Origin: CALZFJ01 sp964459845
Lineage (GTDB): Bacteria; Bacteroidota; Bacteroidia; Bacteroidales; Muribaculaceae
Direction of reading: 5' to 3'
DNA length: 30,351 nt
Assembly (NCBI GenBank): GCA_964459845.1
Contig: CAYWOC010000026.1
Location: 1-30,351 of the forward strand
The position numbers and the translations under genes were made by a program. Position 1 is the stretch's first letter. Every line of letters begins with the position of its first letter. The notes beneath the pieces are model-generated. The model was given only the letters and a program-made list of their open reading frames with translations. It did not search any database and was not told where the DNA came from. Below are positions 7,126 to 15,257 of the stretch, in pieces.

Positions 7126-8250
7126 ATGAAAATTCTGTTTGTCGGTGACGGGAGCAATTTCCACAACACGCTGGCTTGCGCTCTGCGCGAGATGGGGCAT
7201 GAGGCAGTGGTGGTGTCGGATGGAAGCCGCTGGATGGACACAGCGCGAGATGTGAACCTCACGCGAGGTCCGGGCAAGCTCGGAGCTGTGCGCTATGTGC
7301 TTGATGTGTTGCGGCTGTTGCCCAAGCTGCGTGGATTCGACATAGTGCATATTGTGAACCCTATCTTCCTTCACCTTCGTCCAGAGAAAGTGGGGCTTGT
7401 GTTTGACTATCTGAAGCGTCACAACCGCCATGTGTTCTTGTCGGCTATAGGCACCGACTATGAATATGTGCGAGCATGTTATGACCACCACACATTCCGC
7501 TATTCCGACTATTTTGTCGGCGACAAAATTTCGCCATATATGCAGTCGGGAGAAAGCTGTGGACAGGACAATTGGCGCCAGCCATTTATGGCACGACACT
7601 CACGTCATATCGTTGATAATGTGGATGGGATAGTGGCATGTCTATATGAATATTACGAATCATACCGCACTGTAGCCCCGGAGAAGCTGAGCTATGGCGG
7701 AATCCCCATCGACACTAAAAATATAGAGGCTCACATAATAAGCCGTGTGCCAGACAAAGTGCGCTTTTTCTTGGGAATACAGCGTGACCGCACATTGCTG
7801 AAGGGAACCGACCGTCTGCTTGCGGCATTGCAGCGTGTGCATGAACGCCATCCTGACAAGTGCGAGATGTGTGTGGTCGAGAATTTGCCGTATAGGGAGT
7901 ATGTGGAGCGTATGCAATCGTCGCACGTTCTTCTCGACCAGATATATTCCTACACGCCTGCCACTAATGCACTTGTAGCAATGGCGCGCGGGCTTGTGGC
8001 TGTGAGTGGGGCCGAGCCTGAGTATTATGAGTTCATAGGCGAGCAAGAAAACCGCCCCATAGTGAACGCCTTGCCTTATAGCGATGATGAGCTTGTGGCT
8101 GCGCTTGAGCGGATAATTGAAGAGCGCGACAGCTTGCCGCAACTCTCGCGCATGAGCCGGGAATTTGTGGAGAAGCACAACGACAGCCACATTGTGGCTC
8201 AGCGACATATAGATTTTTGGAACAAAATGATTAACAACAATAAGCACTGA
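7126..8250 (+). CDS. Glycosyltransferase, GT-B fold (GT4-like)
   Basis: A 374-aa protein that looks like a GT-B glycosyltransferase using a nucleotide sugar at the cytoplasmic membrane face. The N-terminal Rossmann start MKILFVGDGSNFHNTLACAL is typical. The middle reads LRGFDIVHIVNPIFLHL, the usual acceptor-domain core. The donor-domain linker reads VRFFLGIQRDRTLLKGTD, where GT4 enzymes have a similar arginine/lysine region. The C-terminal part contains GLVAVSGAEPEYYEF, matching the glutamate-bearing donor-binding segment. The assignment rests on fold-level resemblance, and the sugar and acceptor are unknown. It has its own promoter at 7063-7094 and is followed 4 bases later by a second glycosyltransferase gene, so the two should act on the same glycan. 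Confidence 0.82.
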   Translation: MKILFVGDGSNFHNTLACALREMGHEAVVVSDGSRWMDTARDVNLTRGPGKLGAVRYVLDVLRLLPKLRGFDIVHIVNPIFLHLRPEKVGLVFDYLKRHNRHVFLSAIGTDYEYVRACYDHHTFRYSDYFVGDKISPYMQSGESCGQDNWRQPFMARHSRHIVDNVDGIVACLYEYYESYRTVAPEKLSYGGIPIDTKNIEAHIISRVPDKVRFFLGIQRDRTLLKGTDRLLAALQRVHERHPDKCEMCVVENLPYREYVERMQSSHVLLDQIYSYTPATNALVAMARGLVAVSGAEPEYYEFIGEQENRPIVNALPYSDDELVAALERIIEERDSLPQLSRMSREFVEKHNDSHIVAQRHIDFWNKMINNNKH

Positions 8251-8254
8251 CGCG

Positions 8255-9058
8255 ATGCTGACACTCGACATATTAATAAGTACAATAAATGAAGGCATAG
8301 AAAATGTGCCAGACATACTTCTTGCGCCTATCGATGGAGTAAGATATGTGGTCTCATGGCAGAAGTGCGGATATTCGGCATCGGTGCCTGTGGCATTGAT
8401 GCGCAGTGACGTGACAGTGAGCGTTATCACAGAGCGAGGCTTGAGCCGCAACCGAAACAATGCGCTGGCTCATGCCACAGCAGACTTGTGCCTCATTGCC
8501 GACGATGATGTGCGCTACAGAACGGAATATTTCGATGAAGTGATTGACACATTCAGTGCAAGAGCCGATGTGGATGTTGCATTGTTTCAATACAAGTCGG
8601 CTAACGGCTGTAAAAACTACCCAAGCCACTCGTTCAATCTTGAAAATATGCCGAGAGGCTACTATGTGTCGTCGATAGAGATAGCTTTTCGCCGCGAGGC
8701 TGTAGTGGGTGGAAAATTGCGATTTAATGAGCTTTTCGGGCTTGGTGCGCCGGTGCTTAAAGCCTGTGAAGACGGAGTGTTTCTGCTCGATGCTATGAAG
8801 CAAGGGCTGAAATGCGAATATTTCCCGAAAATTGTAGTGGAACATGACGGTCAGCCGACAGGTGTGGTGAATATAGCCAGCCAAGGAGTGCTTATGGCAA
8901 AGGGCGCATATATCTGGCTTATGTATGGTGGCGCATCGGCATGGGCGCGATTTGTGGTGAATGCTTGGCGTGTGCATCGCAAAGTGCCTTCAGTGGGCTT
9001 CATCGAGGCATTCAAGCATATAAAAAATGGTGCTGTCTATATAAGACAACACCAATAA
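8255..9058 (+). CDS. Family 2-like glycosyltransferase (GT-A fold)
   Basis: A 267-aa GT-A type transferase. The N-terminus LTLDILISTINEG (residues 2-14) replaces the usual VSVIIPVYN strand. The segment ERGLSRNRNNALAHATADLC (60-79) is the nucleotide-binding helix region of GT2, and IADDDVRY (81-88) is the DxD metal site. FNELFGLGAPVLKACEDGVFL resembles the G-x-ED acceptor region of this group. The C-terminal 60 residues are hydrophobic and aromatic and may associate with the membrane. It is separated from the upstream glycosyltransferase by 4 bases. Its last codons contain an inverted repeat (9029-9053) that looks like the terminator of the opposing argB operon. Confidence 0.85.
   Translation: MLTLDILISTINEGIENVPDILLAPIDGVRYVVSWQKCGYSASVPVALMRSDVTVSVITERGLSRNRNNALAHATADLCLIADDDVRYRTEYFDEVIDTFSARADVDVALFQYKSANGCKNYPSHSFNLENMPRGYYVSSIEIAFRREAVVGGKLRFNELFGLGAPVLKACEDGVFLLDAMKQGLKCEYFPKIVVEHDGQPTGVVNIASQGVLMAKGAYIWLMYGGASAWARFVVNAWRVHRKVPSVGFIEAFKHIKNGAVYIRQHQ
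9021..9053 (-). terminator. Intrinsic terminator of the fadD-prfB-argB unit, inside the opposing gene
   Basis: Arms GGTGCTGTCT (9029-9038) and AGACAACACC (9044-9053) form a 10-bp stem with one mismatch and a 5-base loop. Read on the minus strand, the stem is followed directly by ATTTTTTA (9028-9021), as in a rho-independent terminator. On the plus strand the nearest T-run starts about 15 bases later, so it fits the minus strand better. It lies about 70 bases past the argB stop, within the last codons of the plus-strand glycosyltransferase. Confidence 0.65.
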
Positions 9059-9121
9059 GTTTAGAGTATTTTTTTAGCCGCAAACTGAAATCTTGGCGTA
9101 TGGCTGAATGCCCCCGGGAAA

Positions 9122-9898
9122 TCAGTGATGCATCAAATGCGTGCCGCGAGAGAGGTCGCACAGGTTTGATGCCTTGGTGATGACAACTTCTTTCACTCCG
9201 GCTTCAATCGTGGCGAATGAATTGTCGAGCTTAGGAATCATACCTCCTACCACAATGCCTTCTTCACGCAGCTCGGCATACATGTCGCTGTCAATAACGG
9301 GGATTACGCTGCTGTCGTCGTTCTCGTCGCGAAGCACACCTTCTTTTTCAAAACAGAACACAAGGGTGACGCTGAACCGGCTTGCGAGAGCTTTGGCCGT
9401 TTCGCCAGCCATAGTGTCTGCATTGGTGTTGAGGATATTGCCGTTGCCGTCGTGGGTGAGCGGAGCGATGACTGGAACCACGCCTTCGTCAATCAGCTTT
9501 GCCAGTGCGTTTCCGTCCACACGCTTAACATCGCCTACCCATCCGTAATCCACAGTTTTAACAGGGCGGCGGTCGCTAATGATTATGTTCATGTCGGCAC
9601 CTGTCATCCCCATAGCATTCACGCCATTAGCTTGAAGCCCTGCCACGATGCGCTTGTTCACAAGACCGCCATATACCATAGTCACGACTTCAAGCATAGC
9701 ATCGTCGGTGATTCTTCGTCCATCCACCATCTTGGTGGCAATGCCCAATCGCTCGGCGAGCTTTGTTGCCGAGCGTCCGCCACCATGCACAAGCAATTTC
9801 TTGCCCTGAATGGAGGCAAAATCGGCGAGAAGACGCTTCAGAGATTCAGGCTCTTCCACAATCTTTCCGCCGACTTTTACTATAGTTATATTTTCCAT
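9122..9898 (-). CDS. argB: Acetylglutamate kinase (N-acyl-glutamate kinase)
   Basis: Phosphorylates the gamma-carboxylate of N-acylglutamate, the second step of arginine biosynthesis, in the cytoplasm. It belongs to the amino-acid kinase family, and 258 aa is the family length. The phosphate-binding lysine and glycines appear in IVKVGGKI (residues 6-13), the second glycine loop is LVHGGGRSAT (36-45), and the substrate-binding region is VDGRRITDDAMLEVV (58-72). The C-terminal GGMIPKLDNS holds the lysine typical of the ATP site. In Bacteroides the pathway runs on N-succinyl rather than N-acetyl intermediates, so the true substrate here may be N-succinylglutamate. It follows prfB by 20 bases and is last in the fadD-prfB-argB unit; no other arginine genes are in the window. 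Confidence 0.96.
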   Translation of the reverse strand: MENITIVKVGGKIVEEPESLKRLLADFASIQGKKLLVHGGGRSATKLAERLGIATKMVDGRRITDDAMLEVVTMVYGGLVNKRIVAGLQANGVNAMGMTGADMNIIISDRRPVKTVDYGWVGDVKRVDGNALAKLIDEGVVPVIAPLTHDGNGNILNTNADTMAGETAKALASRFSVTLVFCFEKEGVLRDENDDSSVIPVIDSDMYAELREEGIVVGGMIPKLDNSFATIEAGVKEVVITKASNLCDLSRGTHLMHH

Positions 9899-9918
9899 AA
9901 AATATATTGCACAAATAA

Positions 9919-11035
9919 TTACTCTTCGCTACCGGCAAATTCCATGAGATAAGCCTTGATGAAGCCGTCGATGTCGCCATCCATAACGCCGTTCACGTCG
10001 GAAGTCTGGAATCCTGTGCGGTGGTCTTTCACACGGCGGTCATCGAACACATAGCTGCGGATTTGCGAGCCCCATTCGATTTTCAGCTTGCTGTCTTCTA
10101 CCTTGCGCTGCTCGGCACGGCGATGCTGCATCTCCTTCTCATAAAGGATTGAGCGCAACAGCCTCAAAGCATTCTCGCGGTTCTTTGGCTGGTCGCGTGT
10201 CTCGGTGTTTTCGATAAGGATTTCTTCCTCTTCGCCAGTGTATGGGTCTTTGAACTGGTATCGTAGGCGCACGCCCGACTCCACCTTGTTCACATTCTGA
10301 CCGCCGGCACCGCCGCTTCGGAATGTATCCCAAGATATTCGGGCCTGCTCGATATTCACTTCTATTGTGTCATCCACAAGAGGAGTGACGAAGACCGAAG
10401 CGAAAGATGTCATGCGTTTGCCCTGAGCGTTATATGGTGATACGCGCACAAGGCGGTGAACGCCGTTCTCGCTCTTCAGGTATCCGTAGGCGAAGTCGCC
10501 TTCCACCTTGATTGTGACAGATTTTATTCCGGCATCATCGCCTTCAAGGAGCTGGGAGATTGTGGTCTTGTAGCCGTGCTTCTCGCACCAGCGCAAGTAC
10601 ATGCGCATAAGCATCTGCGCCCAGTCTTGGCTCTCGGTGCCGCCAGCTCCTGAATTGATTTTCAGCACTGCGCCAAGTTTGTCTTCCTCTTGGCGCAGCA
10701 TATTGCGCAATTCGAGATTCTCGATTTTGGCGACTGTGTTGGCATACATCTCGTCGAGCTCATCTTCGGTGACAAGCCCCTCTTTCACGAAGTCGAACCC
10801 GAGGGTTAGTTCCTCCACGAGCTTGTCCACTTCGTCGTAGTTGTCAATCCAGTAATGCAATGTTTTCACTTTGCGCATTTGAGCCTCGGCAGCTTTCTGG
10901 TCGTTCCAGAAATCAGGGACATGGGTGCGCAATTCCTCTTCTTCTACTTCGATACGCTTGCTATCGATGTCAAAGATACCTCCTCAACGCGTCCTTGCGT
11001 TCTTGTGTCTCTTTTAGTTGTTCTTGGGTTATCAT
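9919..11035 (-). CDS. prfB: Peptide chain release factor 2, programmed +1 frameshift
   Basis: Recognises UGA and UAA stop codons and triggers peptide release. The gene is in two frames. A 21-codon first part starts at the ATG at 11035 (MITQEQLKETQERKDALRRY-L) and ends at an in-frame TGA (10972-10970). A +1 shift at CTT-T-GAC continues into the main frame to 9919, giving 371 aa. The main frame alone would need an internal TTG start (10932) and lose conserved N-terminal sequence. The catalytic GGQ is at residues 244-246 (RSGGAGGQNVNKVESG). The codon-recognition tripeptide, SPF in E. coli RF2, reads SPY (199-201). It sits 43 bases after the acyl-CoA synthetase gene and 20 before argB. Confidence 0.96.
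10969..10984 (-). promoter_or_regulatory. RF2 frameshift site (internal SD, slippery CTT, UGA C)
   Basis: The minus strand reads AGGAGG-TAT-CTT-TGA-C. An internal Shine-Dalgarno (10984-10979) lies three bases before the slippery leucine codon CTT (10975-10973), which is followed by the UGA stop (10972-10970) in the poor C context (10969). This is the classical autoregulatory RF2 site: low RF2 slows termination and favours +1 slippage. Confidence 0.95.
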
Positions 11036-11078
11036 ATATAAATAAAAATGTCTGATTTTATTCCTGATTTGTAGCGTT

Positions 11079-12887
11079 TTACGCATACATAGCCTCAATC
11101 TCGCGGCTGTAGAGCTTATTGATGATTGAGCGGCGTATTTTAAGAGTGTTGGTGAGCTCGCCAGTCTCCATGCTGAAAGCGTGGGGCAGCAGCGTGAACT
11201 TCTTGATTTGCTCAAAAGCTGCGAAATTCTTCTGCAACTCATTGATGCGCGCCTCTATCATCTTCACAATCTCAGAGTTCTTCACAAGTTCTTCGACATC
11301 CTTGTATTGAATCTTATGCTTTGCCGCATATTCCTTCAGAGCCTCATAGGCCGGGATGATGATTGCGGTGACATACTTGCGCTGGTCGCCTATGATAGCC
11401 ACTTGATCAATGTATTTGTCCTCGCCAAGACGGCTTTCAAGAGCTTGTGGCGCAATGTATTTGCCGTTGGAAGTCTTGAACAGGTCCTTGATGCGCTCGG
11501 TGAGAATCAAAGCACCGTCTTCCGAAATGGTGCCGGCATCGCCAGTGCGGAACCACCCGTCGGGGGTGAACGCTGCGGCAGTCTCTTTCGGCTTGTTATA
11601 GTAGCCTTTCATCACGGTGTCGCCCTTCACGAGAATCTCGTTGTTGGGACCAATCTTGAACTGAATTTCTGGCAAAACAGTGCCAACCGAGCCAATTTCA
11701 AAGTCCTTTTCAGGGAAGCAGGTTACGGTGGCGGTAGTCTCCGACAATCCGTAGCCTATCACTATGTTTATTCCGCAAGTGTGCAGGAATTCAGTTATAT
11801 TTTTCGACAGCGGAGCTCCAGCGGTAGGGAAAATGTTCCCGTTCTCGATGCCCACGGCACGGCGCACGGTGCTGAACACTTTCTTGTCGAAGAAGCGGTA
11901 TTGAGCCTCAATCCATGCTGGCGCTTTCTTCCCCTTGCGCTTGTATTTCAGATTGCGTATTTTCCCTATCTTCAGAGCGCGGTTCACGAAGAACTTTTGG
12001 ACAGCACCCATTGATGAGAATTTTTCCTGTACGGCGGTATATACCTTTTCCCAGAAGCGAGGCACGCTGCACATAATAGTGGGGTGAACCTCTTTGATTG
12101 CATCTTGTATGAGCTTGGTGTTCTGGTTGATGTAGATTTTTATACCCACAGTCATGCAGAAATAAGTCCAAGCCAGCTCAAATATGTGTGAGAGCGGAAG
12201 GAAGCAGAGTGACACGTCATTGTCGGAAACCATCGTCAGACGGCGAATGTGTATCGCCATAGCCTTGTCGAAATTGGAATGGGCGAGCATCACGCCTTTA
12301 GGCACACCGGTGGTTCCGGAAGTGTAGATAAGGCAGGCTATATCGGCATCGGAGGCTTCCCACTCGCGCAGCTTCACCGCCTTGTGGCAAGCGTCGGACG
12401 CTTTTTCGCCAAGTTTCAGCAGATTCTGCCAAGAGATGGTCGTGGTGTCGTTCCCATCGAGTTTAATATTAGGGTCGAAAGTTATAATCTGGGAGATAGT
12501 CTTGTTCTCTTCCGCAACTTTTCGTGCTATGTCGTAGTGCTCTTGGCTGCCTACACACAGGATGTGAGCATTGGCATCAGATACGATGTAGTCAACTTCG
12601 CTTTTTGAGCTTGTAGCGTAGATTGGCACACAGATAGCACGGTTCTTGAACGCGGCAAAATCAGTGACAAGTATTTCCGGCATGTTTTGAGAGAATATAG
12701 CGACACACTCTTGAGGCTTCAGCCCGAGTGTCTCGAATGCCAGCGACGCTTTTTCAACATCACGTTGAAAATCAATCCATGAAGTGCTTATCCATTGATT
12801 AGTAGCGTAATTTTTATGATAGTAAATCTCTCGTTCCCCATAGCGGGCTGCTTGCGAATTTACCATCTCAATCAATTTATTCGCCAT
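11079..12887 (-). CDS. Long-chain fatty acid--CoA ligase (AMP-forming)
   Basis: Activates fatty acids to acyl-CoA through an acyl-adenylate; an ANL-superfamily enzyme, probably at the inner face of the membrane. At 602 aa it is the length of the Bacteroidota FadD/FAA1-like group. The phosphate-binding motif YTSGTTGVPKG is at residues 188-198. The adenylate site YGLSETT is at 379-385. GWFRTGD at 444-450 holds the ribose-binding aspartate, and the hinge and C-terminal signature RIKDLFKTSNGKYIAP is at 465-480. The LSHIFELAW segment (about 232-240) is typical of long-chain acyl-CoA synthetases. It is first in a minus-strand unit with prfB and argB, and its start diverges from dut. Confidence 0.93.
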   Translation of the reverse strand: MANKLIEMVNSQAARYGEREIYYHKNYATNQWISTSWIDFQRDVEKASLAFETLGLKPQECVAIFSQNMPEILVTDFAAFKNRAICVPIYATSSKSEVDYIVSDANAHILCVGSQEHYDIARKVAEENKTISQIITFDPNIKLDGNDTTTISWQNLLKLGEKASDACHKAVKLREWEASDADIACLIYTSGTTGVPKGVMLAHSNFDKAMAIHIRRLTMVSDNDVSLCFLPLSHIFELAWTYFCMTVGIKIYINQNTKLIQDAIKEVHPTIMCSVPRFWEKVYTAVQEKFSSMGAVQKFFVNRALKIGKIRNLKYKRKGKKAPAWIEAQYRFFDKKVFSTVRRAVGIENGNIFPTAGAPLSKNITEFLHTCGINIVIGYGLSETTATVTCFPEKDFEIGSVGTVLPEIQFKIGPNNEILVKGDTVMKGYYNKPKETAAAFTPDGWFRTGDAGTISEDGALILTERIKDLFKTSNGKYIAPQALESRLGEDKYIDQVAIIGDQRKYVTAIIIPAYEALKEYAAKHKIQYKDVEELVKNSEIVKMIEARINELQKNFAAFEQIKKFTLLPHAFSMETGELTNTLKIRRSIINKLYSREIEAMYA

Positions 12888-12910
12888 ATCTTATTTTTAA
12901 AATAACAGTG

Positions 12911-12918
12911 CAAAGATA
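12911..12918 (-). promoter_or_regulatory. -7 element for the acyl-CoA synthetase operon
   Basis: TATCTTTG on the minus strand matches TAnnTTTG exactly, 24 bases upstream of the ATG at 12887. No TTG is seen 19-21 bases further upstream. Confidence 0.5.
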
Positions 12919-12941
12919 GTGAATAGTTTCGGAATTTTAGT

Positions 12942-12949
12942 TACTTTCG
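12942..12949 (+). promoter_or_regulatory. Candidate -7 element for the dut operon
   Basis: TACTTTCG has one mismatch to TAnnTTTG and lies 20 bases upstream of the dut ATG. The divergent promoter of the acyl-CoA synthetase gene is only 24 bases away, so the two polymerases may compete. Confidence 0.4.
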
Positions 12950-12968
12950 CATAATAAAAGAGAATAAG

Positions 12969-13436
12969 ATGAATTTACACATGGAATTGCAAATTGGAGA
13001 TGTATCGGTGAAAGTGGTCAATAAGTCGCATAACGACCTTCCTGCATACAGCACGAAGGACAGTGCCGGGATGGACTTGCGCGCTTCGTTGGAAGAACCG
13101 ATTGAGCTGAAGCCGCTTCAGCGCGTGCTTGTGCCAACTGGAATCTACATCGAGCTGCCCGAAGGATACGAGTGCCAGATACGTCCGCGCAGCGGATTAG
13201 CGTTGAAGCATGGAGTCACGGTACTAAATTCGCCCGGCACCATCGATGCCGATTACCGTGGCGAGATAGGGGTGATTCTCGTGAACCTCTCCGACAAGCC
13301 ATTTGTGATAAACAACGGTGAGCGCATCTGCCAGATGGTGGTGGCGCGATATGAGCGTGTGGAATGGGAACTTGTGGATTCGCTCGAAGATTCAGAACGC
13401 GGCGACGGAGGTTTCGGTCATACTGGCGTGAAATGA
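12969..13436 (+). CDS. dut: Deoxyuridine 5'-triphosphate nucleotidohydrolase
   Basis: Hydrolyses dUTP to dUMP and pyrophosphate, keeping uracil out of DNA and feeding thymidylate synthesis; a cytoplasmic homotrimer. All five dUTPase motifs are present in order: I AGMDLRA (33-39), II RPRSGLA (72-78), III GTIDADYRG (90-98, with the catalytic Asp), IV GERICQMV (117-124) and V RGDGGFGHTG (144-153). At 155 aa it is slightly longer than most because of the N-terminal MNLH; a second ATG at 12981 (MELQIGD) is an equally good start. It begins a plus-strand run with a TPR gene, a DUF4292 lipoprotein and an EnvC-like gene. Confidence 0.97.
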   Translation: MNLHMELQIGDVSVKVVNKSHNDLPAYSTKDSAGMDLRASLEEPIELKPLQRVLVPTGIYIELPEGYECQIRPRSGLALKHGVTVLNSPGTIDADYRGEIGVILVNLSDKPFVINNGERICQMVVARYERVEWELVDSLEDSERGDGGFGHTGVK

Positions 13437-13470
13437 TTGTGATGTATTAGCAGAAAGGGGGAAATTTGCT

Positions 13471-15210
13471 GTGACAAGAATTTCAAGAAATATATTGCTC
13501 TATATAGTTATGGCGCTCGGTGTGATACCAGTGATTGCCAGCGGCAAGAAGACCGCTATAACCGATGCCGACCGCGACAAGGCAAACTATATCTATCTCG
13601 AAGCCTTGCGGCAGGGTGAGAAGGGGAATAATGGAGCATATCACGAATTGATGAAGCAGGCATATGCCATCGACAGCACCAATTCGATGGCTGCTTACTA
13701 TCTCGGATATGGTTATGTGGTTATGGCGAATGCCACAAAGGACGATGCTGAGCTTGGCGCAAGGCTGATGAAGAAGCATCTCGACGAGCGACCTGATGAT
13801 TACTTTGAGAATTGTGTCTATGCACGGCTGCTTGGCAGTCTTGGCAGGAACGATGAGGCTCTGACTGTGTGGGAGAAGCTGGCTGAGCTGTTCCCTCAGA
13901 AACTTGAAGTGCAAGGAGAGCGCGCCGACTGTTATGCGCGGAATGGGGATTTCCGCAAGGCAATTTCGGCTTTCGACTCGATTGAGAAAAACATTGGCCG
14001 CTCGGTGGAGGTGTCGTTGCGCAAATTGGCGTTTTATTCACAGCTCGGCGACACTACAGGACTTCTGAACGAGAGCTATCGATTGCTGAACACAGCTCCA
14101 GCCAATGTGGAATATAATATGCTTATGGGCAATGTGATGTATAGTATAGGACAGCCCGACAGCGCATTGGCTTACTATGACCGCGCAATAAAAATCGCAC
14201 CGGATGACGGCAGGGCATATCTGCAAAAAGCAAATTACTACATTCAGCGAGGCGATTCTGCCAACTACGACAAGCAGATTTACAGCGCATTGATGAGCAA
14301 AGACCTTGACGTGGATAACAAGGTGGCTGTGCTGACCGACTATATAAAGCAGCTATTTTCGCAAAATGACACCACCGGAAGGGTGGATAGGCTGTTCAAG
14401 GTGCTGATAGCGCAGCATCCGCATGAGGTGGCGATTCATGACCTGTACAGCCAATACTTCGTGGCGCGAGAAGACTACAAGAGCGCTGCCGAGCAACTGC
14501 AATATGTGGTGGATATAGACCCGTCGAACGCCGAATACTGGAAAAAGCTGATGATGGTGAATCTGATGGCGGAGCAGTTCCCTGAAGCTATAGGGGCAGC
14601 TCAGAAGGCATTGGAGTATAATCCCGACAATATAGACTTGTATCAATACATAGCACCGGCCTATTTCCAGATGAAGGAATATGACAAGGCTCTTGACCTA
14701 TACAAGAAATGCCTGACGAAAGCCGACTCCGCCAATTTGACGCTGCGCTCAAACGTGTATGGCGGAATGGGCGACGTATATAGCGCGATGGGAGATTCTG
14801 TTATGGCTTATTCAAGCTACGAGAAGGCTTTGGATATTGACCCGACGAACATCTCGATAATGAACAATTATGCCTATTATCTGGCTGTGGCTGGAAGAGA
14901 TCTCGACAAGGCAGAGCGCATGAGCGCACTTGCAGTGAAGGGTGTGCCTGACAATGCCACATTCCTCGACACATACGCATGGGTGTTCTTCAAGAAAGGG
15001 GAATATAAGCTGGCTCAGGCGTATATCGAATATGCAATAAAGAACGACAAGACCCCCACCTATGAGCTGTGGGAGCATTATGGCGACATATTGTTCATGA
15101 ACGGCGACCCCGACAAGGCTGTGGAGTGCTGGGAGAAGGCTCAGAAGCTGAACCCAAATTCAGAGCTTCTCAACCGCAAGGTGAAAAACCGCACATATTT
15201 CTATAAATAA
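13471..15210 (+). CDS. Secreted tetratricopeptide repeat protein
   Basis: A 579-aa exported protein built almost entirely of TPR helical pairs, which usually act as protein-protein scaffolds. Residues about 1-24 form a signal peptide (NILLYIVMALGVIPVIAS). TPR-like units run through the chain, for example AMAYYLGYGYVVMA-like, ALAYYDRAIKIAPDDGRAYL, ALDLYKKCLTKADS and AYSSYEKALDIDPTNISI. There is no lipobox cysteine, so it is probably periplasmic. The start is GTG with a G-rich sequence (13457-13461) 9 bases upstream; no ATG gives a better signal peptide. It lies 34 bases after dut and 47 before the DUF4292 lipoprotein gene, suggesting a joint envelope role. Confidence 0.88.
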   Translation: MTRISRNILLYIVMALGVIPVIASGKKTAITDADRDKANYIYLEALRQGEKGNNGAYHELMKQAYAIDSTNSMAAYYLGYGYVVMANATKDDAELGARLMKKHLDERPDDYFENCVYARLLGSLGRNDEALTVWEKLAELFPQKLEVQGERADCYARNGDFRKAISAFDSIEKNIGRSVEVSLRKLAFYSQLGDTTGLLNESYRLLNTAPANVEYNMLMGNVMYSIGQPDSALAYYDRAIKIAPDDGRAYLQKANYYIQRGDSANYDKQIYSALMSKDLDVDNKVAVLTDYIKQLFSQNDTTGRVDRLFKVLIAQHPHEVAIHDLYSQYFVAREDYKSAAEQLQYVVDIDPSNAEYWKKLMMVNLMAEQFPEAIGAAQKALEYNPDNIDLYQYIAPAYFQMKEYDKALDLYKKCLTKADSANLTLRSNVYGGMGDVYSAMGDSVMAYSSYEKALDIDPTNISIMNNYAYYLAVAGRDLDKAERMSALAVKGVPDNATFLDTYAWVFFKKGEYKLAQAYIEYAIKNDKTPTYELWEHYGDILFMNGDPDKAVECWEKAQKLNPNSELLNRKVKNRTYFYK

Positions 15211-15257
15211 AAAAGCAAAAAATAGACATATATAATAAATTAATTTTCAGAAAGATT

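Noticed and set aside
6997..7599. A 200-residue minus-strand open frame across the divergent promoter region
   Set aside because: It overlaps two promoters and the start of a recognised glycosyltransferase, and its sequence has no protein-family character.
9919..10932. prfB as a single-frame gene starting at TTG 10932, or as a disrupted gene
   Set aside because: The upstream 21 codons, internal Shine-Dalgarno and CTT-TGA-C site match the classical programmed frameshift, so it is an intact gene in two frames.
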